Shown piece by piece: positions 1 through 7,917 of a stretch of DNA of 64,000 nucleotides. This DNA comes from Mycolicibacterium moriokaense (GTDB lineage Bacteria > Actinomycetota > Actinomycetes > Mycobacteriales > Mycobacteriaceae). The stretch lies in the NCBI RefSeq assembly GCF_003201655.1, contig NZ_QJJU01000005.1:62001-126000 (forward strand), read 5' to 3'. The notes beneath the pieces are model-generated. The model saw only the letters and a list, made by a program, of their open reading frames with translations, did no database searches and had not been told where the DNA came from. The position numbers were made by a program, and so were the translations under genes. The number at the start of each line of letters is the position of its first letter. Positions within the stretch are counted from its first letter, which is position 1.

Positions 1-485
1 ATCCGGTACTCGTCCTCGATCAGGAACAGCCGAGGGATATCTGCGGCGTGCTCGAGCTGACCCTGCAACCCGTCGCTGGTTTCGGTCAGCCGGTCGACAC
101 GGCGGCGCAGCAGCTCGATGACCTCCTCCGGGGTCAGCACCGCGAGCACGGACAGCCCTGCGATGAACCGAGTGTGCTCGGCCTCCGGTTCGGCGATCAG
201 CTCGCGCGTCCACGCGATCAATTCGTCGCGCCCGGCATCGGTGATCTGGTACATCGTCCGCTCGGGCCTGGCACCCTGCCGGGTTACCCCGATGGATTCG
301 AGGTAGCCGTTCTTCTCCAGGTTCTGCACGACGGTGTAGAGCGACCCCCACTTGATGTCCATGTCGCGGTCCTTGCCGCGGGCACGCATCACCGACGCCA
401 TCTCGTAGCGGTGCATCGGCCGCTGAACGACGGTGGCCAGCACCGCGAGCGCCATCAGGTTCGCGACCTTGCGCTTCTTGGCCAT
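1..485 (-). CDS. PadR-family transcriptional regulator (3' end outside window)
   Basis: The reverse strand reads MAKKRKVANLMALAVL and stays open to the window edge (161 codons seen). The N-terminal winged helix is PadR-like, with the characteristic RYEMASVMRARG and WGSLYTVVQNLEKNGYLE segments around residues 25-60, followed by a predicted helical dimerisation arm that continues past base 1. A GAGGAGGAG Shine-Dalgarno lies just before the ATG at 485. The gene diverges from the radical SAM gene, and the 100-bp gap holds an inverted repeat that could be its own operator. PadR proteins repress efflux or detoxification genes in response to small ligands. The ligand and targets cannot be read here. 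Confidence 0.9.
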   Translation of the reverse strand, partial: MAKKRKVANLMALAVLATVVQRPMHRYEMASVMRARGKDRDMDIKWGSLYTVVQNLEKNGYLESIGVTRQGARPERTMYQITDAGRDELIAWTRELIAEPEAEHTRFIAGLSVLAVLTPEEVIELLRRRVDRLTETSDGLQGQLEHAADIPRLFLIEDEYR

Positions 486-502
486 CACTCCTCCTCGGCG
501 AT

Positions 503-532
503 TACTCGTAGCCGAATATACGTATACGAGTA
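503..532. promoter_or_regulatory. Inverted repeat, candidate PadR autoregulatory operator
   Basis: TACTCGTA (503-510) and TACGAGTA (525-532) form perfect 8-bp arms. The AT-rich spacer contains its own 10-bp palindrome TATACGTATA (517-526). It lies 18 bp upstream of the padR start. PadR proteins usually bind such AT-rich dyads next to their own gene. The assignment is inferred from position. Confidence 0.55.
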
Positions 533-568
533 TCGCGACACAAGGGGTAAATTACCTTGACATTTGTG

Positions 569-584
569 TCGAACAAGCGTTCGA
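569..584. promoter_or_regulatory. SOS box (LexA-binding site)
   Basis: TCGAACAAGCGTTCGA is a perfect match to the mycobacterial LexA box TCGAAC-N4-GTTCGA. It starts 24 bp and ends 9 bp before the ATG at 593, just downstream of a TTGACA hexamer at 557-562, so bound LexA would cover the promoter. It predicts DNA-damage induction of the radical SAM gene. Confidence 0.85.
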
Positions 585-592
585 ATAGATTC

Positions 593-1609
593 ATGCGGTG
601 GGCAGGACAGGGCGTCAGCGTCGATGACGGCGCCCTGCCTGGCCTGCAGCGCATCGGCTTTGTCCGCAGCGTCCGCACGCCGCAGTTCGACGGCATCACG
701 TTCCACGAGGTGCTGTGCAAGTCGGCGTTGAACAAGGTGCCCGGGGTGTCGATGCTCCCGTTCAACTACACCGTCAACGCGTATCGCGGGTGCTCACACG
801 CCTGTCGCTACTGCTTTGCGCGGCCGACCCACGAGTACCTCGATCTCGACTGCGGCACTGATTTCGATTCCCAAGTCGTCGTCAAGACCAATGTCGCGGA
901 TGTCCTGCGACGCGAACTGCGCAGGCCGTCGTGGCAGCGGGAGACCGTCGCGCTCGGCACCAACACCGACCCTTATCAACGGGCAGAGGGGCGCTACGCC
1001 CTGATGCCGGGGATCATCGGCGCTCTTGCCGATTCCGGCACACCGTTTTCCATCCTCACCAAGGGCACATTGCTGCGGCGCGATCTCCCGCTGATCACCG
1101 ATGCCGCTCGCCGCGTCGACGTCAGCGTCGCGGTGTCGCTTGCGGTCGGCGATCCCGAATTGCACAGGGACGTCGAACCGGGGACGCCGTCACCGGCGGC
1201 CCGGCTCGGGCTGATCTCCGCTATCCGCGCCGCCGGTCTGGATTGTCACGTCATGGTCGCGCCGGTGCTGCCGCGATTGACTGACTCCGTCGAGCACCTC
1301 GATGCTCTACTGGCCTCGATCGCTGAGGCCGGCGCGACGGGTGTGACGGTGTTCGGCCTGCATCTGCGAGGTTCGACGCGTGGATGGTTCATGGGCTGGC
1401 TGGCCACATCGCATCCGGAGCTGGTGGGGGAGTACCGCCAGTTGTACAGGCGCGGTGCGTATCTGTCGCCGGACTACCGAAACATGCTGCACGACAGGGT
1501 CAAACCGCTGGTTGCCAAACATGGCCTTGTACCCGATCGGCGGTCCTTCCGGGCTGCTGAGGTCTCAGCGCCCGTGAGCGCCGAGGTCCTGCAGCCAACG
1601 TTGTTTTGA
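593..1609 (+). CDS. Rv2578c-family radical SAM protein
   Basis: This 338-residue radical SAM enzyme carries the cluster motif C67-x3-C71-x2-C74 in YRGCSHACRYCFARP, so a [4Fe-4S] cluster and S-adenosylmethionine cleavage are expected. It resembles M. tuberculosis Rv2578c throughout and distantly the SplB/photoproduct-lyase-like branch, but its substrate is not known. The ATG at 593 is preferred over an in-frame TTG at 557, because the TTG coincides with the promoter hexamer TTGACA and the SOS box lies between the two. A 12-bp hairpin follows the stop. Expression is probably LexA-controlled, which suggests a role in DNA repair or damage response; that role is inference. Confidence 0.9.
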   Translation: MRWAGQGVSVDDGALPGLQRIGFVRSVRTPQFDGITFHEVLCKSALNKVPGVSMLPFNYTVNAYRGCSHACRYCFARPTHEYLDLDCGTDFDSQVVVKTNVADVLRRELRRPSWQRETVALGTNTDPYQRAEGRYALMPGIIGALADSGTPFSILTKGTLLRRDLPLITDAARRVDVSVAVSLAVGDPELHRDVEPGTPSPAARLGLISAIRAAGLDCHVMVAPVLPRLTDSVEHLDALLASIAEAGATGVTVFGLHLRGSTRGWFMGWLATSHPELVGEYRQLYRRGAYLSPDYRNMLHDRVKPLVAKHGLVPDRRSFRAAEVSAPVSAEVLQPTLF

Positions 1610-1640
1610 GCGACGTCGTCTGAGGCATTAGTGCCCTACC

Positions 1641-1670
1641 AAACGTGGTCCCGTATGTGGGACCACGTTT
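1641..1670. terminator. Perfect 12-bp hairpin between convergent genes
   Basis: AAACGTGGTCCC (1641-1652) pairs exactly with GGGACCACGTTT (1659-1670) around a 6-nt loop. It sits 31 bp after the radical SAM stop and 58 bp before the stop of the opposing dehydrogenase gene. There is only a short T run, so it is a typical mycobacterial non-canonical terminator candidate serving both directions. Confidence 0.65.
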
Positions 1671-1728
1671 TGGACGACGGTCATGAAGACGCGACGGTAC
1701 TGACGTGACAGTTGTGGCGCTCGGAATC

Positions 1729-2985
1729 TCAGGTCTTGTTGCGCTTGACCTGATTGAACGGCACGCCACGGTCGGCGGCGTGCTCGCGGGGGAACCCGAG
1801 CACGCGTTCACCGATGATGTTGCGCGCGATCTCGGTGGTGCCGCCACCGAGCGCCGCCGACTGCCGCGACAGGTAGCGCTCGCCGTACCTCAGCAGGTCA
1901 TCGCCGACATCGACGACGCCGGCGCTGCCCGCGAGTGCCAGCACTGTGTCGAACTCCAAATGATGGATCTCGGCGTGCATGACGCGAATGATCGAACCCG
2001 CAGCCGGGGGCAGCGAGCCGTCGAGAACACCGTGATACACGTGGTCGATCAGCTGCTCCCGCACCGCCCGGTGCGCCAACGCCCGCCCCGCCAGTTCTCG
2101 TGCACGCTCGTTGTCGGCCTGCCCCGTTTTCTCCAGCAGCTCGACATAGTCGATGGGCATGTCGGTCTTGCCCTCTGCGCCAATGCCACTGGCGAACTCT
2201 GAGCCTCCGCCGACCGCGCGTCGCTCGTGGTAAAGCTGCCGGGAGGCGACGTGCCAGCCCTCGTTGACTTCGCCGACCACGGCGTCGTCACCGAGTTCGA
2301 GGTTGTCGAAGAACTCCTCGCAGAACTCTTCGGAGCCGTTGACCTGTTTGATGCGACGCAACGTGATTCCGGGGCTGTTGATTGGCACCATGAACATCGT
2401 CAGGCCCTCGTGCTTGGGCAAGTCCCAGTCGGTGCGGGCCAGCATCAAGCCGTAGTCGGCGGCGAACGCGCTTGTGCTCCATGTCTTTGCGCCGTTGATC
2501 ACCCACTTGTCGCCGACGCGGTCGGCTCGGGTGATGACGCCTGCGAGATCCGATCCACCGCTGGGTTCCGACAGCAGCTGCACGAGTACTTCGTCGCCGC
2601 GCAGCGCGGCCGAAATATGTTGACGCTTCTGGTCTTCCGAGCCGGTGTCGAGGATCGTCGCGGCGCAGATCGTAAATGTCGGCGTATTGAGGATCATCGG
2701 CATCTCATAGCCGCGCGCCTCGTTGTCGAACGCCTTCTGATACGCGATCGGCAGGCCGAGTCCGCCGTACTCCCGTGGAAAGCAGATTCCCGCGAATCCG
2801 CCTTCATAGAGCGTCTTCTGCAGTTCGCGAGCGCGCTGCCACGGGGCCTCTTCGCCGCGATCCGCCTCAGGAGGGTTCGCCGCATCGATGCGGGGCATGT
2901 TGTCTACCAGCCACGTGCGGGCACGCGCGGCGAAATCGTCGACCGACTCCGCCGTTTCGGTGGGCACCGACGTCGTCTCCGTCAT
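1729..2985 (-). CDS. Acyl-CoA dehydrogenase (FadE), subunit of a probable heteromeric pair
   Basis: A 418-residue FAD-dependent acyl-CoA dehydrogenase. It has the helical N-domain, the flavin-contact segment LLSEPSGGSDLAG (about 138-150) and the C-terminal GGGTTEIARNIIGERVLG. At the usual catalytic loop position a glycine replaces glutamate, as in many mycobacterial FadE subunits that work as alpha2-beta2 heterotetramers (for example FadE26/27, FadE28/29). Its start overlaps the stop of the upstream fadE by 4 bp (ATGA), so the two are translationally coupled. Last gene of the operon amidohydrolase-fadE-fadE. The substrate is unknown; the neighbouring amidohydrolase and thioesterase point to ring- or branched-acid catabolism. 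Confidence 0.93.
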   Translation of the reverse strand: MTETTSVPTETAESVDDFAARARTWLVDNMPRIDAANPPEADRGEEAPWQRARELQKTLYEGGFAGICFPREYGGLGLPIAYQKAFDNEARGYEMPMILNTPTFTICAATILDTGSEDQKRQHISAALRGDEVLVQLLSEPSGGSDLAGVITRADRVGDKWVINGAKTWSTSAFAADYGLMLARTDWDLPKHEGLTMFMVPINSPGITLRRIKQVNGSEEFCEEFFDNLELGDDAVVGEVNEGWHVASRQLYHERRAVGGGSEFASGIGAEGKTDMPIDYVELLEKTGQADNERARELAGRALAHRAVREQLIDHVYHGVLDGSLPPAAGSIIRVMHAEIHHLEFDTVLALAGSAGVVDVGDDLLRYGERYLSRQSAALGGGTTEIARNIIGERVLGFPREHAADRGVPFNQVKRNKT

Positions 2986-4118
2986 GATGCGGGCTCCAGC
3001 TGCTTGGTGAGGTCATAGACCCGCAGGTTGTGCTGTTCGGGCGTACCGAACATCGAGCGGTACAACGTGACTCGCCGCAGATACAGGTGCAGGTCGTGTT
3101 CCCAGGTCACACCGATGCCGCCGTGCAGCTGGACGCAGTCCTGCACCATGCCGGGTGCGCGTTCCCCGACACAGGATTTTGCGACGCTGACCGCCATCTC
3201 GGCGCCGGCTGACCGTGCGGCCACCTCGGCGACGGCAGCCCCCGTCGTCGCGCGGCAGGCCTCGAACCAGATTTTGAGGTCGGCGTACTTGTGTTTGAGC
3301 GCCTGGTAGGAGCCAATCGGCCGGCCGAACGAATGCCGGTCGAATCCCCACTGGATGGTGAAGGCCAGCACGGTGTCGAGAATGCCGACCGCCTCGGCGC
3401 ACTGCAGCACCTGTGCGATCTGGCTCTGTCGCGCGATCAGCTCCACAGTCTGCTCCGCCGTCCCGACGGCCGTAGAGACGTCGACCTCGACACCGTCGAA
3501 ATGCACTCGGGCGTAACGCTTCACCAGGTCGATGGACCGCTGTGCCTCGATGCGCACCCCGGACGCGTCCGTGGGCACCAGGAACTGGCGTATCGCGCCG
3601 TCGCACCGCGCGACCACCAGAAGGACCCCGCTTTCGGCACCGGCCTCCACCCTGTCCTTCACGCCGTCGATGCGGAAACCGGTCGCCGTGGGCGTCGCGG
3701 TGACTGCGGTGTCCAACGGTGACCATGATTTACCAGGCTCATACACCGCCCAGGACGCCACGAGCTCACCCGACACCAGGGATTCGATTGTGTCCTCATG
3801 GTTTTCGGGCGCCTCGACCATGCCAGCCAGCACAGTGCTGACCGGATGGAGTGGTCCTGGTGCGACGGTCTTGCCTGCCAGTTCGGCGACCAGCGCCAAG
3901 TCCCGCACGCCGTCGCCCGACACGCTGCCGCCGCCGAGTTGCTCCGGCACGAGCAGGCTGGTCCAGCCCAGCTCTGCGGCCCGCCGCCACCAGTCGACCT
4001 CGAATGAAGTGCCCGCTTCGTGAAGCTCACGTAGTCGGCTGAGTGGAGACTCCTTCTCGAGGAACGACTGCGTCGTCGAGGCGAACAGCAGGACCTCTGG
4101 ATTTGCGGCGTCGGTCAC
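2982..4118 (-). CDS. Acyl-CoA dehydrogenase (FadE), partner subunit
   Basis: A 378-residue acyl-CoA dehydrogenase of the shorter, divergent type paired with the 418-residue protein. The C-terminal domain is recognisable (RHSFGRPIGSYQALKHKYAD, then LHGGIGVTWEHDLHLYLRR), while the N-domain is weakly conserved. The loop that normally carries the catalytic glutamate is GGIGVTWEHD, so it probably contributes FAD binding and subunit contacts rather than the base. It lies directly after the amidohydrolase (stop at 4119, start at 4118) and overlaps the next gene by 4 bp. A functional heteromer with its neighbour is inferred from the family pattern and coupling. Confidence 0.92.
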   Translation of the reverse strand: MTDAANPEVLLFASTTQSFLEKESPLSRLRELHEAGTSFEVDWWRRAAELGWTSLLVPEQLGGGSVSGDGVRDLALVAELAGKTVAPGPLHPVSTVLAGMVEAPENHEDTIESLVSGELVASWAVYEPGKSWSPLDTAVTATPTATGFRIDGVKDRVEAGAESGVLLVVARCDGAIRQFLVPTDASGVRIEAQRSIDLVKRYARVHFDGVEVDVSTAVGTAEQTVELIARQSQIAQVLQCAEAVGILDTVLAFTIQWGFDRHSFGRPIGSYQALKHKYADLKIWFEACRATTGAAVAEVAARSAGAEMAVSVAKSCVGERAPGMVQDCVQLHGGIGVTWEHDLHLYLRRVTLYRSMFGTPEQHNLRVYDLTKQLEPAS

Positions 4119-5342
4119 TCAGGCGAATTCCATGGTCGGAACACCGGGCTTGTGTACGACCTCGTTTGGGATCTTGAACAGGTCGATCATGTTGCCACCC
4201 ATCACTTTTCGCTGACCCTCTTCGTCCAGGCCCTGGAGGTCGTCGATCAGGTTGGTCGGTTCCGCCAAGCCCTCGGGATGGGGCCAGTCGGAGCCGAAGA
4301 TCACCCGGTCGACGCCGCACAGCTCGGCCATCTTGGCGAAGTCGTCCTCCCAGAACGGTGCCACGTATACGCAGCGGCGGAACGCCTCGATCGGATCCTC
4401 AAGGAACCCCTGCGGCATCTTCGAGTAGACGTTCTTGAACTGCTTGAACAAGTAGGGCACCCAGTCCGCGCCGTTCTCGATCGAGAGGATGCGCAGGTCC
4501 GGGTTGCGGGTCAGCGCGCCGTGACAGACCAGCGCGGCCATCGAGTCCTCGATCGGCCGCTTGCCCATCGCGACCATGCGGAACGAGGTCGGCGCGAACG
4601 GCTTGAACTCGTCGCCGGGCTCCCAGTCGTTGAGATACTCGGAGTAGCCGCTATCGGAGGCGTGCATCGACACGGGGATGCCGGCCTTCACGCAGGCGTC
4701 CCAGAAGGGATCGAACTCCTCTGTGCCGAATGAACGGGTGCCGCGCATGCCCGGCACCGGAGCCGGGCGGACAAGGACGGTCTTCGCGCCGCGCTCGAGG
4801 CACCACTCCAATTCCTCGAGGGCACGGTCGACGACACCCAGGTTGATGACCGGAGTGGAGAAGATCCGGTTTTCGTAGTTGAACTGCCAGGTCTCGTACA
4901 TCCATTCGTTCAGCGCGTGAACGATGTCGAGAATCAGCTCAGGATCGTCCTTCAATCGCTCCTCGACGAGGCTCGCCAACGTCGGGAACATCAAGGTGTA
5001 GTCCAGCCCGAGCGAGTCCATCACCTCGATCCGCGCCGCGGGTTCGCGGAACGCCGGGATGGCCTTCATCGGCTTGCCCATCACCTCACGGAAGCTTTTG
5101 CCGCCGCTGCCGTGGCGGAAGTACTCCTCCTGGGCGCCCGGCCGGGCGACGACCTCGAAGGTGGGGTTTGGGATGTAGTCGCTGACCTGGTTGCGCACCA
5201 TGATCTTGGTGCGGCCCCGGATCTCGATGTAGTCGATGACGTTCTTGCGGTGGTCCGGCAGGAACTTCGTCAGCGCCTCTTTTGGCTCGTAGAAATGGTT
5301 GTCCGCGTCGAACACGGGATAGGGAAGCACGCGTGCTGGCAT
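4119..5342 (-). CDS. Amidohydrolase-2 family metal-dependent hydrolase
   Basis: A 407-residue TIM-barrel hydrolase (Amidohydro_2, the family of ACMSD and gamma-resorcylate decarboxylase). Metal-binding features are FDADNHFYEP near the N-terminus, HASDSG in the middle and FGSDWPHPEG near residue 355. Such enzymes decarboxylate or hydrolyse ring carboxylates, often before beta-oxidation. The ATG at 5342 has a strong GGAGGCGG Shine-Dalgarno; an open frame continues upstream but would run through the operator and promoter. It is the first gene of the operon with the two fadE genes. The operator 44 bp upstream matches the one in front of the neighbouring tetR. Confidence 0.9.
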   Translation of the reverse strand: MPARVLPYPVFDADNHFYEPKEALTKFLPDHRKNVIDYIEIRGRTKIMVRNQVSDYIPNPTFEVVARPGAQEEYFRHGSGGKSFREVMGKPMKAIPAFREPAARIEVMDSLGLDYTLMFPTLASLVEERLKDDPELILDIVHALNEWMYETWQFNYENRIFSTPVINLGVVDRALEELEWCLERGAKTVLVRPAPVPGMRGTRSFGTEEFDPFWDACVKAGIPVSMHASDSGYSEYLNDWEPGDEFKPFAPTSFRMVAMGKRPIEDSMAALVCHGALTRNPDLRILSIENGADWVPYLFKQFKNVYSKMPQGFLEDPIEAFRRCVYVAPFWEDDFAKMAELCGVDRVIFGSDWPHPEGLAEPTNLIDDLQGLDEEGQRKVMGGNMIDLFKIPNEVVHKPGVPTMEFA

Positions 5343-5385
5343 GTCCGCCTCCTGGAAGTCTGATTGGCCGTAACTGGTATCCGAA

Positions 5386-5404
5386 GTGGTAATGACATTA
5401 CCAC
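5386..5404. promoter_or_regulatory. TetR operator upstream of the amidohydrolase-fadE operon
   Basis: GTGGTAATGACATTACCAC is an almost perfect 19-bp palindrome. Its reverse strand contains TAATGT (5400-5395), a plausible -10 for the operon. The core GGTAATGACATTACC recurs with one change at 6091-6105 before tetR. Position and sequence sharing indicate that the local TetR protein binds both sites. Confidence 0.75.
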
Positions 5405-5454
5405 GTCTGGACCAGCGAAAACACCACCCCTGGCGGACAGGTCTGCGGCGCAGG

Positions 5455-6090
5455 TCAGAGAGGGTGACCGGGGCCGACGAGCCCGCTGACGCAAAAGTCG
5501 TAGATGTGGTCGGCATCGACGGGAACGCCGTTCAGTTCGGCGCCGAGGACCTGCAGCCGCATGGCGCCGAGTGCCGATTGCATGATCAGGGCGGCCGTGG
5601 CGTCGACGTCGAGGCCGGCGCGGAACGAACCTTCGGCGACGCCGCGGTTGATGATGTCCTTGATCAGCTCATGCACCGGTGAGAGCACCCGGGCATACTC
5701 GCGGGGCAGCGTCTCGGCGAGGTGGTCGTTGTAGTAGGTCAGGCCACGGTTGACCCTGTCCTGGGTCGTCGATTCGGCGGGTGTGCAGATGCGATCGACG
5801 AGCACCCGCAGGGCCGCGACTGCGGGCAGGCCGGCCGTGTCCTCGCGCCATTTGCGCGTCGATTCGGACATGATCTTGTCGATCAGTGCCAGCAACAGCT
5901 CGTCCTTGGTGGAGAAATGCTGGTAGAAGGAGCGCAGCGAGGTCTTTGACCGTTCGACGACCTCGAGCACCGTGAAGTCGGTGCGCCCGGTTTCGCCGAG
6001 GATCGCCAGCGCCGACTTCATGAACCGTCGCTCGCGGGGCTCGGTATCCACCTCGCCGGCGGCTGAGGCGCGATCGCTGGGCTTCGGCAT
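5455..6090 (-). CDS. TetR/AcrR-family transcriptional regulator
   Basis: A 211-residue TetR-type repressor. The N-terminal helix-turn-helix is clear (FTVLEVVERSKTSLRSFYQHFSTKDELLLALID, about residues 38-72), followed by an all-helical ligand domain. The ATG at 6090 directly abuts a palindrome that also contains TAACGT, a -10 seven nt upstream, so the message is probably leaderless and autorepressed. It lies between the amidohydrolase-fadE operon and the divergent thioesterase, both of which have the operator. The inducer is probably an acyl-CoA or free acid from the pathway, which is inference. Confidence 0.92.
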   Translation of the reverse strand: MPKPSDRASAAGEVDTEPRERRFMKSALAILGETGRTDFTVLEVVERSKTSLRSFYQHFSTKDELLLALIDKIMSESTRKWREDTAGLPAVAALRVLVDRICTPAESTTQDRVNRGLTYYNDHLAETLPREYARVLSPVHELIKDIINRGVAEGSFRAGLDVDATAALIMQSALGAMRLQVLGAELNGVPVDADHIYDFCVSGLVGPGHPL

Positions 6091-6105
6091 GGTAATGACG
6101 TTACC
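6091..6105. promoter_or_regulatory. TetR operator at the tetR/thioesterase divergent promoter
   Basis: GGTAATGACGTTACC is the second copy of the motif GGTAATGAC(A/G)TTACC. It covers the reverse-strand -10 TAACGT (6103-6098) and lies 33 bp before the thioesterase start. It therefore can autorepress tetR and may also act on the forward gene. Confidence 0.75.
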
Positions 6106-6124
6106 GCTTTTGCGGAAGCTCGGT

Positions 6125-6130
6125 TACTGT
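6125..6130 (+). promoter_or_regulatory. Probable -10 element for a leaderless thioesterase mRNA
   Basis: TACTGT fits the mycobacterial -10 consensus TANNNT and ends 8 nt before the ATG at 6139. There is no Shine-Dalgarno, so transcription probably begins at or next to the start codon. Confidence 0.5.
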
Positions 6131-6138
6131 TCCGACCC

Positions 6139-7023
6139 ATGACGACAGACTCAGCGCAGGCACCGTGGACCGTTCAGGGACTGCTCGACCTGTTCGACGT
6201 GCCCGCCGATGGAGAGAACCGATTCACCGCCGAGACCGGGCCCGCCGGCGAGGACGAAAGACAGGTTGTCGAAGGCACGCAAGTGCTGGCGCAGGCGATT
6301 GTCGCTGCGGCCAAACGGTTTCCGGAGAAGTCGCTGCGGTCGGTATATGCGGTTTTCGCGCGTGCGGTGATGGTAGGTGCCGGACCGGTCGAACTGGAGA
6401 TCGACGTGGTCAGCGAGGGCCGCTCCACCGCCACCGCGATCGTCGCGGCGAAGCAGAACGGCAAGCGATGCATCACGGTCACTGCCCTTCTCGACGTTCC
6501 GACCGCCGATGTGATCCGCCATCACCTACCGCGTCCCGACGTCGCTGCACCCGCGGCCGCGAACGTCTCGCCGATGCCGATGGTCGGACGTGAGCTGCGC
6601 CTGGTCGACGTCGTCGATGTCAACAGCCCTGACGAGGTCGGGCCTCCGGAGTTGTACGCCTGGCTGCACTACGACCCGATCCCCACCCGCGACGACCTGG
6701 CAAAGGCACTGGTCGCGTATTTCACAGGGCACCTTGGGATTTCGACGACGATGCGCGCGCATGAAGGCATCGGCACCGCGCAGTCGCACCTCACGGTTTC
6801 GACCGCGCCGATGACCGTATCGGTCAGCTTCCACGAGCCCGTGCGGTGGGACGGCTGGATCCTCTACACGCACGAGAGCACGCAGGTCGGCGCGGGCATG
6901 TCGTATGTCCGGGGTGCGGTGCACACCGAGGAGGGCGAACTCATCGCGTCGTTCGCACAGGACGCGTTGATCCGGCCGCTTCGCACCACCGACACGTCGA
7001 TCAAGGAACAGTCGCGGCTCTAG
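6139..7023 (+). CDS. TesB-like double-hotdog acyl-CoA thioesterase
   Basis: A 294-residue protein of the acyl-CoA thioesterase II type. The first hotdog has EGTQVLAQAIVAAAKRFPEKSLRSVYAVFARA (about 45-76), matching the TesB GGQ-LAQA helix and strand. The second hotdog ends with VRGAVHTEEGELIASFAQDALIR, the usual TesB finish. It should hydrolyse an acyl-CoA to free acid and CoA. It diverges from the TetR gene and shares its operator, so it probably belongs to the same regulon as the fadE pair. A stem-loop follows the stop. The exact chain type is unknown. Confidence 0.85.
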   Translation: MTTDSAQAPWTVQGLLDLFDVPADGENRFTAETGPAGEDERQVVEGTQVLAQAIVAAAKRFPEKSLRSVYAVFARAVMVGAGPVELEIDVVSEGRSTATAIVAAKQNGKRCITVTALLDVPTADVIRHHLPRPDVAAPAAANVSPMPMVGRELRLVDVVDVNSPDEVGPPELYAWLHYDPIPTRDDLAKALVAYFTGHLGISTTMRAHEGIGTAQSHLTVSTAPMTVSVSFHEPVRWDGWILYTHESTQVGAGMSYVRGAVHTEEGELIASFAQDALIRPLRTTDTSIKEQSRL

Positions 7024-7030
7024 ATGTGGC

Positions 7031-7091
7031 GCCGAGACTGAACTCATGTATGAGATTTCGCCAGATATTCCTGCACAACTTCAGACTCGGC
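7031..7091. terminator. Nested stem-loop between convergent thioesterase and SDR genes
   Basis: GCCGAGACTGAA (7031-7042) pairs with TTCAGACTCGGC (7080-7091) with one mismatch. An inner hairpin CTCAT-GT-ATGAG lies at 7043-7054. It fills the gap between the two stop codons and is a bidirectional terminator candidate. Confidence 0.5.
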
Positions 7092-7092
7092 T

Positions 7093-7917
7093 CTAGATCT
7101 TCAGATAGCCCTTGTCCGCGGGAATCTGGGCGGCGGTCACCAGTGACGACGCATCGCTGGCCAACCACAACACGATGTCGGACACCAGATCCGGGTCGGC
7201 CAGCGAGTCGGTAGGCAGCGCACCGGGGGAGAAGCTGTGAATGTAGTTCTGGTGGTCGGCGAACATCTGCCACATCGACGCGTCGTTGCCCATTGGGGTG
7301 TCGGTGCCGTACGGGTGCACCGAGTTGACCCGAATCCCGAACTCGCCGAGCTCGACCGCCAACGAGTTGGTCAGGGCGACGACGCCGAACTTGCTTGCGC
7401 AGTAGTGGCCGGCACCCGGCACGGCCTTGATTCCGGCCGCTGAGCTGATGTTGATGATCGATCCGCCGTTGCCGGCCTCGATCATCGGCGGCACCACGGC
7501 CTTGATCGTGTTGAACAGGCCGGTGAGGTTGATGTCGATGACGTCCTGCCACTGCTGCGCCGAAATCTCCCACAGCCGGCCCCAATTCAGCACACCGGCA
7601 TTCGCGACGACGATGTCGAGGCGTCCGAACTGCTCCAGCGCATCAGCGATCACCCGCTGCTGCCCGGCGGCGTCGCGGACGTCGACCTCATCGGCGACGA
7701 TCTTGCGACCCTCGCCCTCGACGAGGCTCACCGTTTCGGCGAGGTCTTCGGGCTGCGCGGGCGGATAGCCGTTGTGCTCGGCGACGGGCGCACAGGCGTC
7801 GATCGCGACGATGTCGGCACCGGCACGGGCCAGCCTGACGCAGTGCGAGCGGCCCTGCCCGCGTGCCGCTCCCGTTACATATGCGACCTTGCCGGCAAGT
7901 GGTTTGTCTTCAGCCAT
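7093..7917 (-). CDS. SDR oxidoreductase, mycofactocin-coupled type
   Basis: A 274-residue short-chain dehydrogenase. It has the cofactor motif TGAARGQGRSH (about 15-25), the long acidic insertion after the second strand typical of mycofactocin-associated SDRs, NAGV, the catalytic Y-x3-K in HYCASKFG, and a C-terminal PADKGYLKI. These enzymes oxidise alcohols or sterol-like substrates with tightly bound NAD(H) recycled by mycofactocin. The start is taken at ATG 7917 (MAEDKPLAGKVAYVTG); ATG 7926 adds three residues and is equally possible. It overlaps the end of the DinB-like gene, so the two are cotranscribed. Confidence 0.9.
   Translation of the reverse strand: MAEDKPLAGKVAYVTGAARGQGRSHCVRLARAGADIVAIDACAPVAEHNGYPPAQPEDLAETVSLVEGEGRKIVADEVDVRDAAGQQRVIADALEQFGRLDIVVANAGVLNWGRLWEISAQQWQDVIDINLTGLFNTIKAVVPPMIEAGNGGSIINISSAAGIKAVPGAGHYCASKFGVVALTNSLAVELGEFGIRVNSVHPYGTDTPMGNDASMWQMFADHQNYIHSFSPGALPTDSLADPDLVSDIVLWLASDASSLVTAAQIPADKGYLKI

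Noticed and set aside
48..560. Forward frame of 170 codons at the window start
   Set aside because: It is the complement of the PadR gene, whose reverse-strand product has a clear winged helix and Shine-Dalgarno.
5343..5516. N-terminal extension of the amidohydrolase
   Set aside because: It would translate the TetR operator and promoter; the ATG at 5342 has an excellent Shine-Dalgarno and starts the conserved fold.
5386..6105. Assignment of the TetR operators to KstR or KstR2
   Set aside because: The palindrome GGTAATGAC(A/G)TTACC does not resemble the known KstR or KstR2 motifs and lies beside its own tetR gene.
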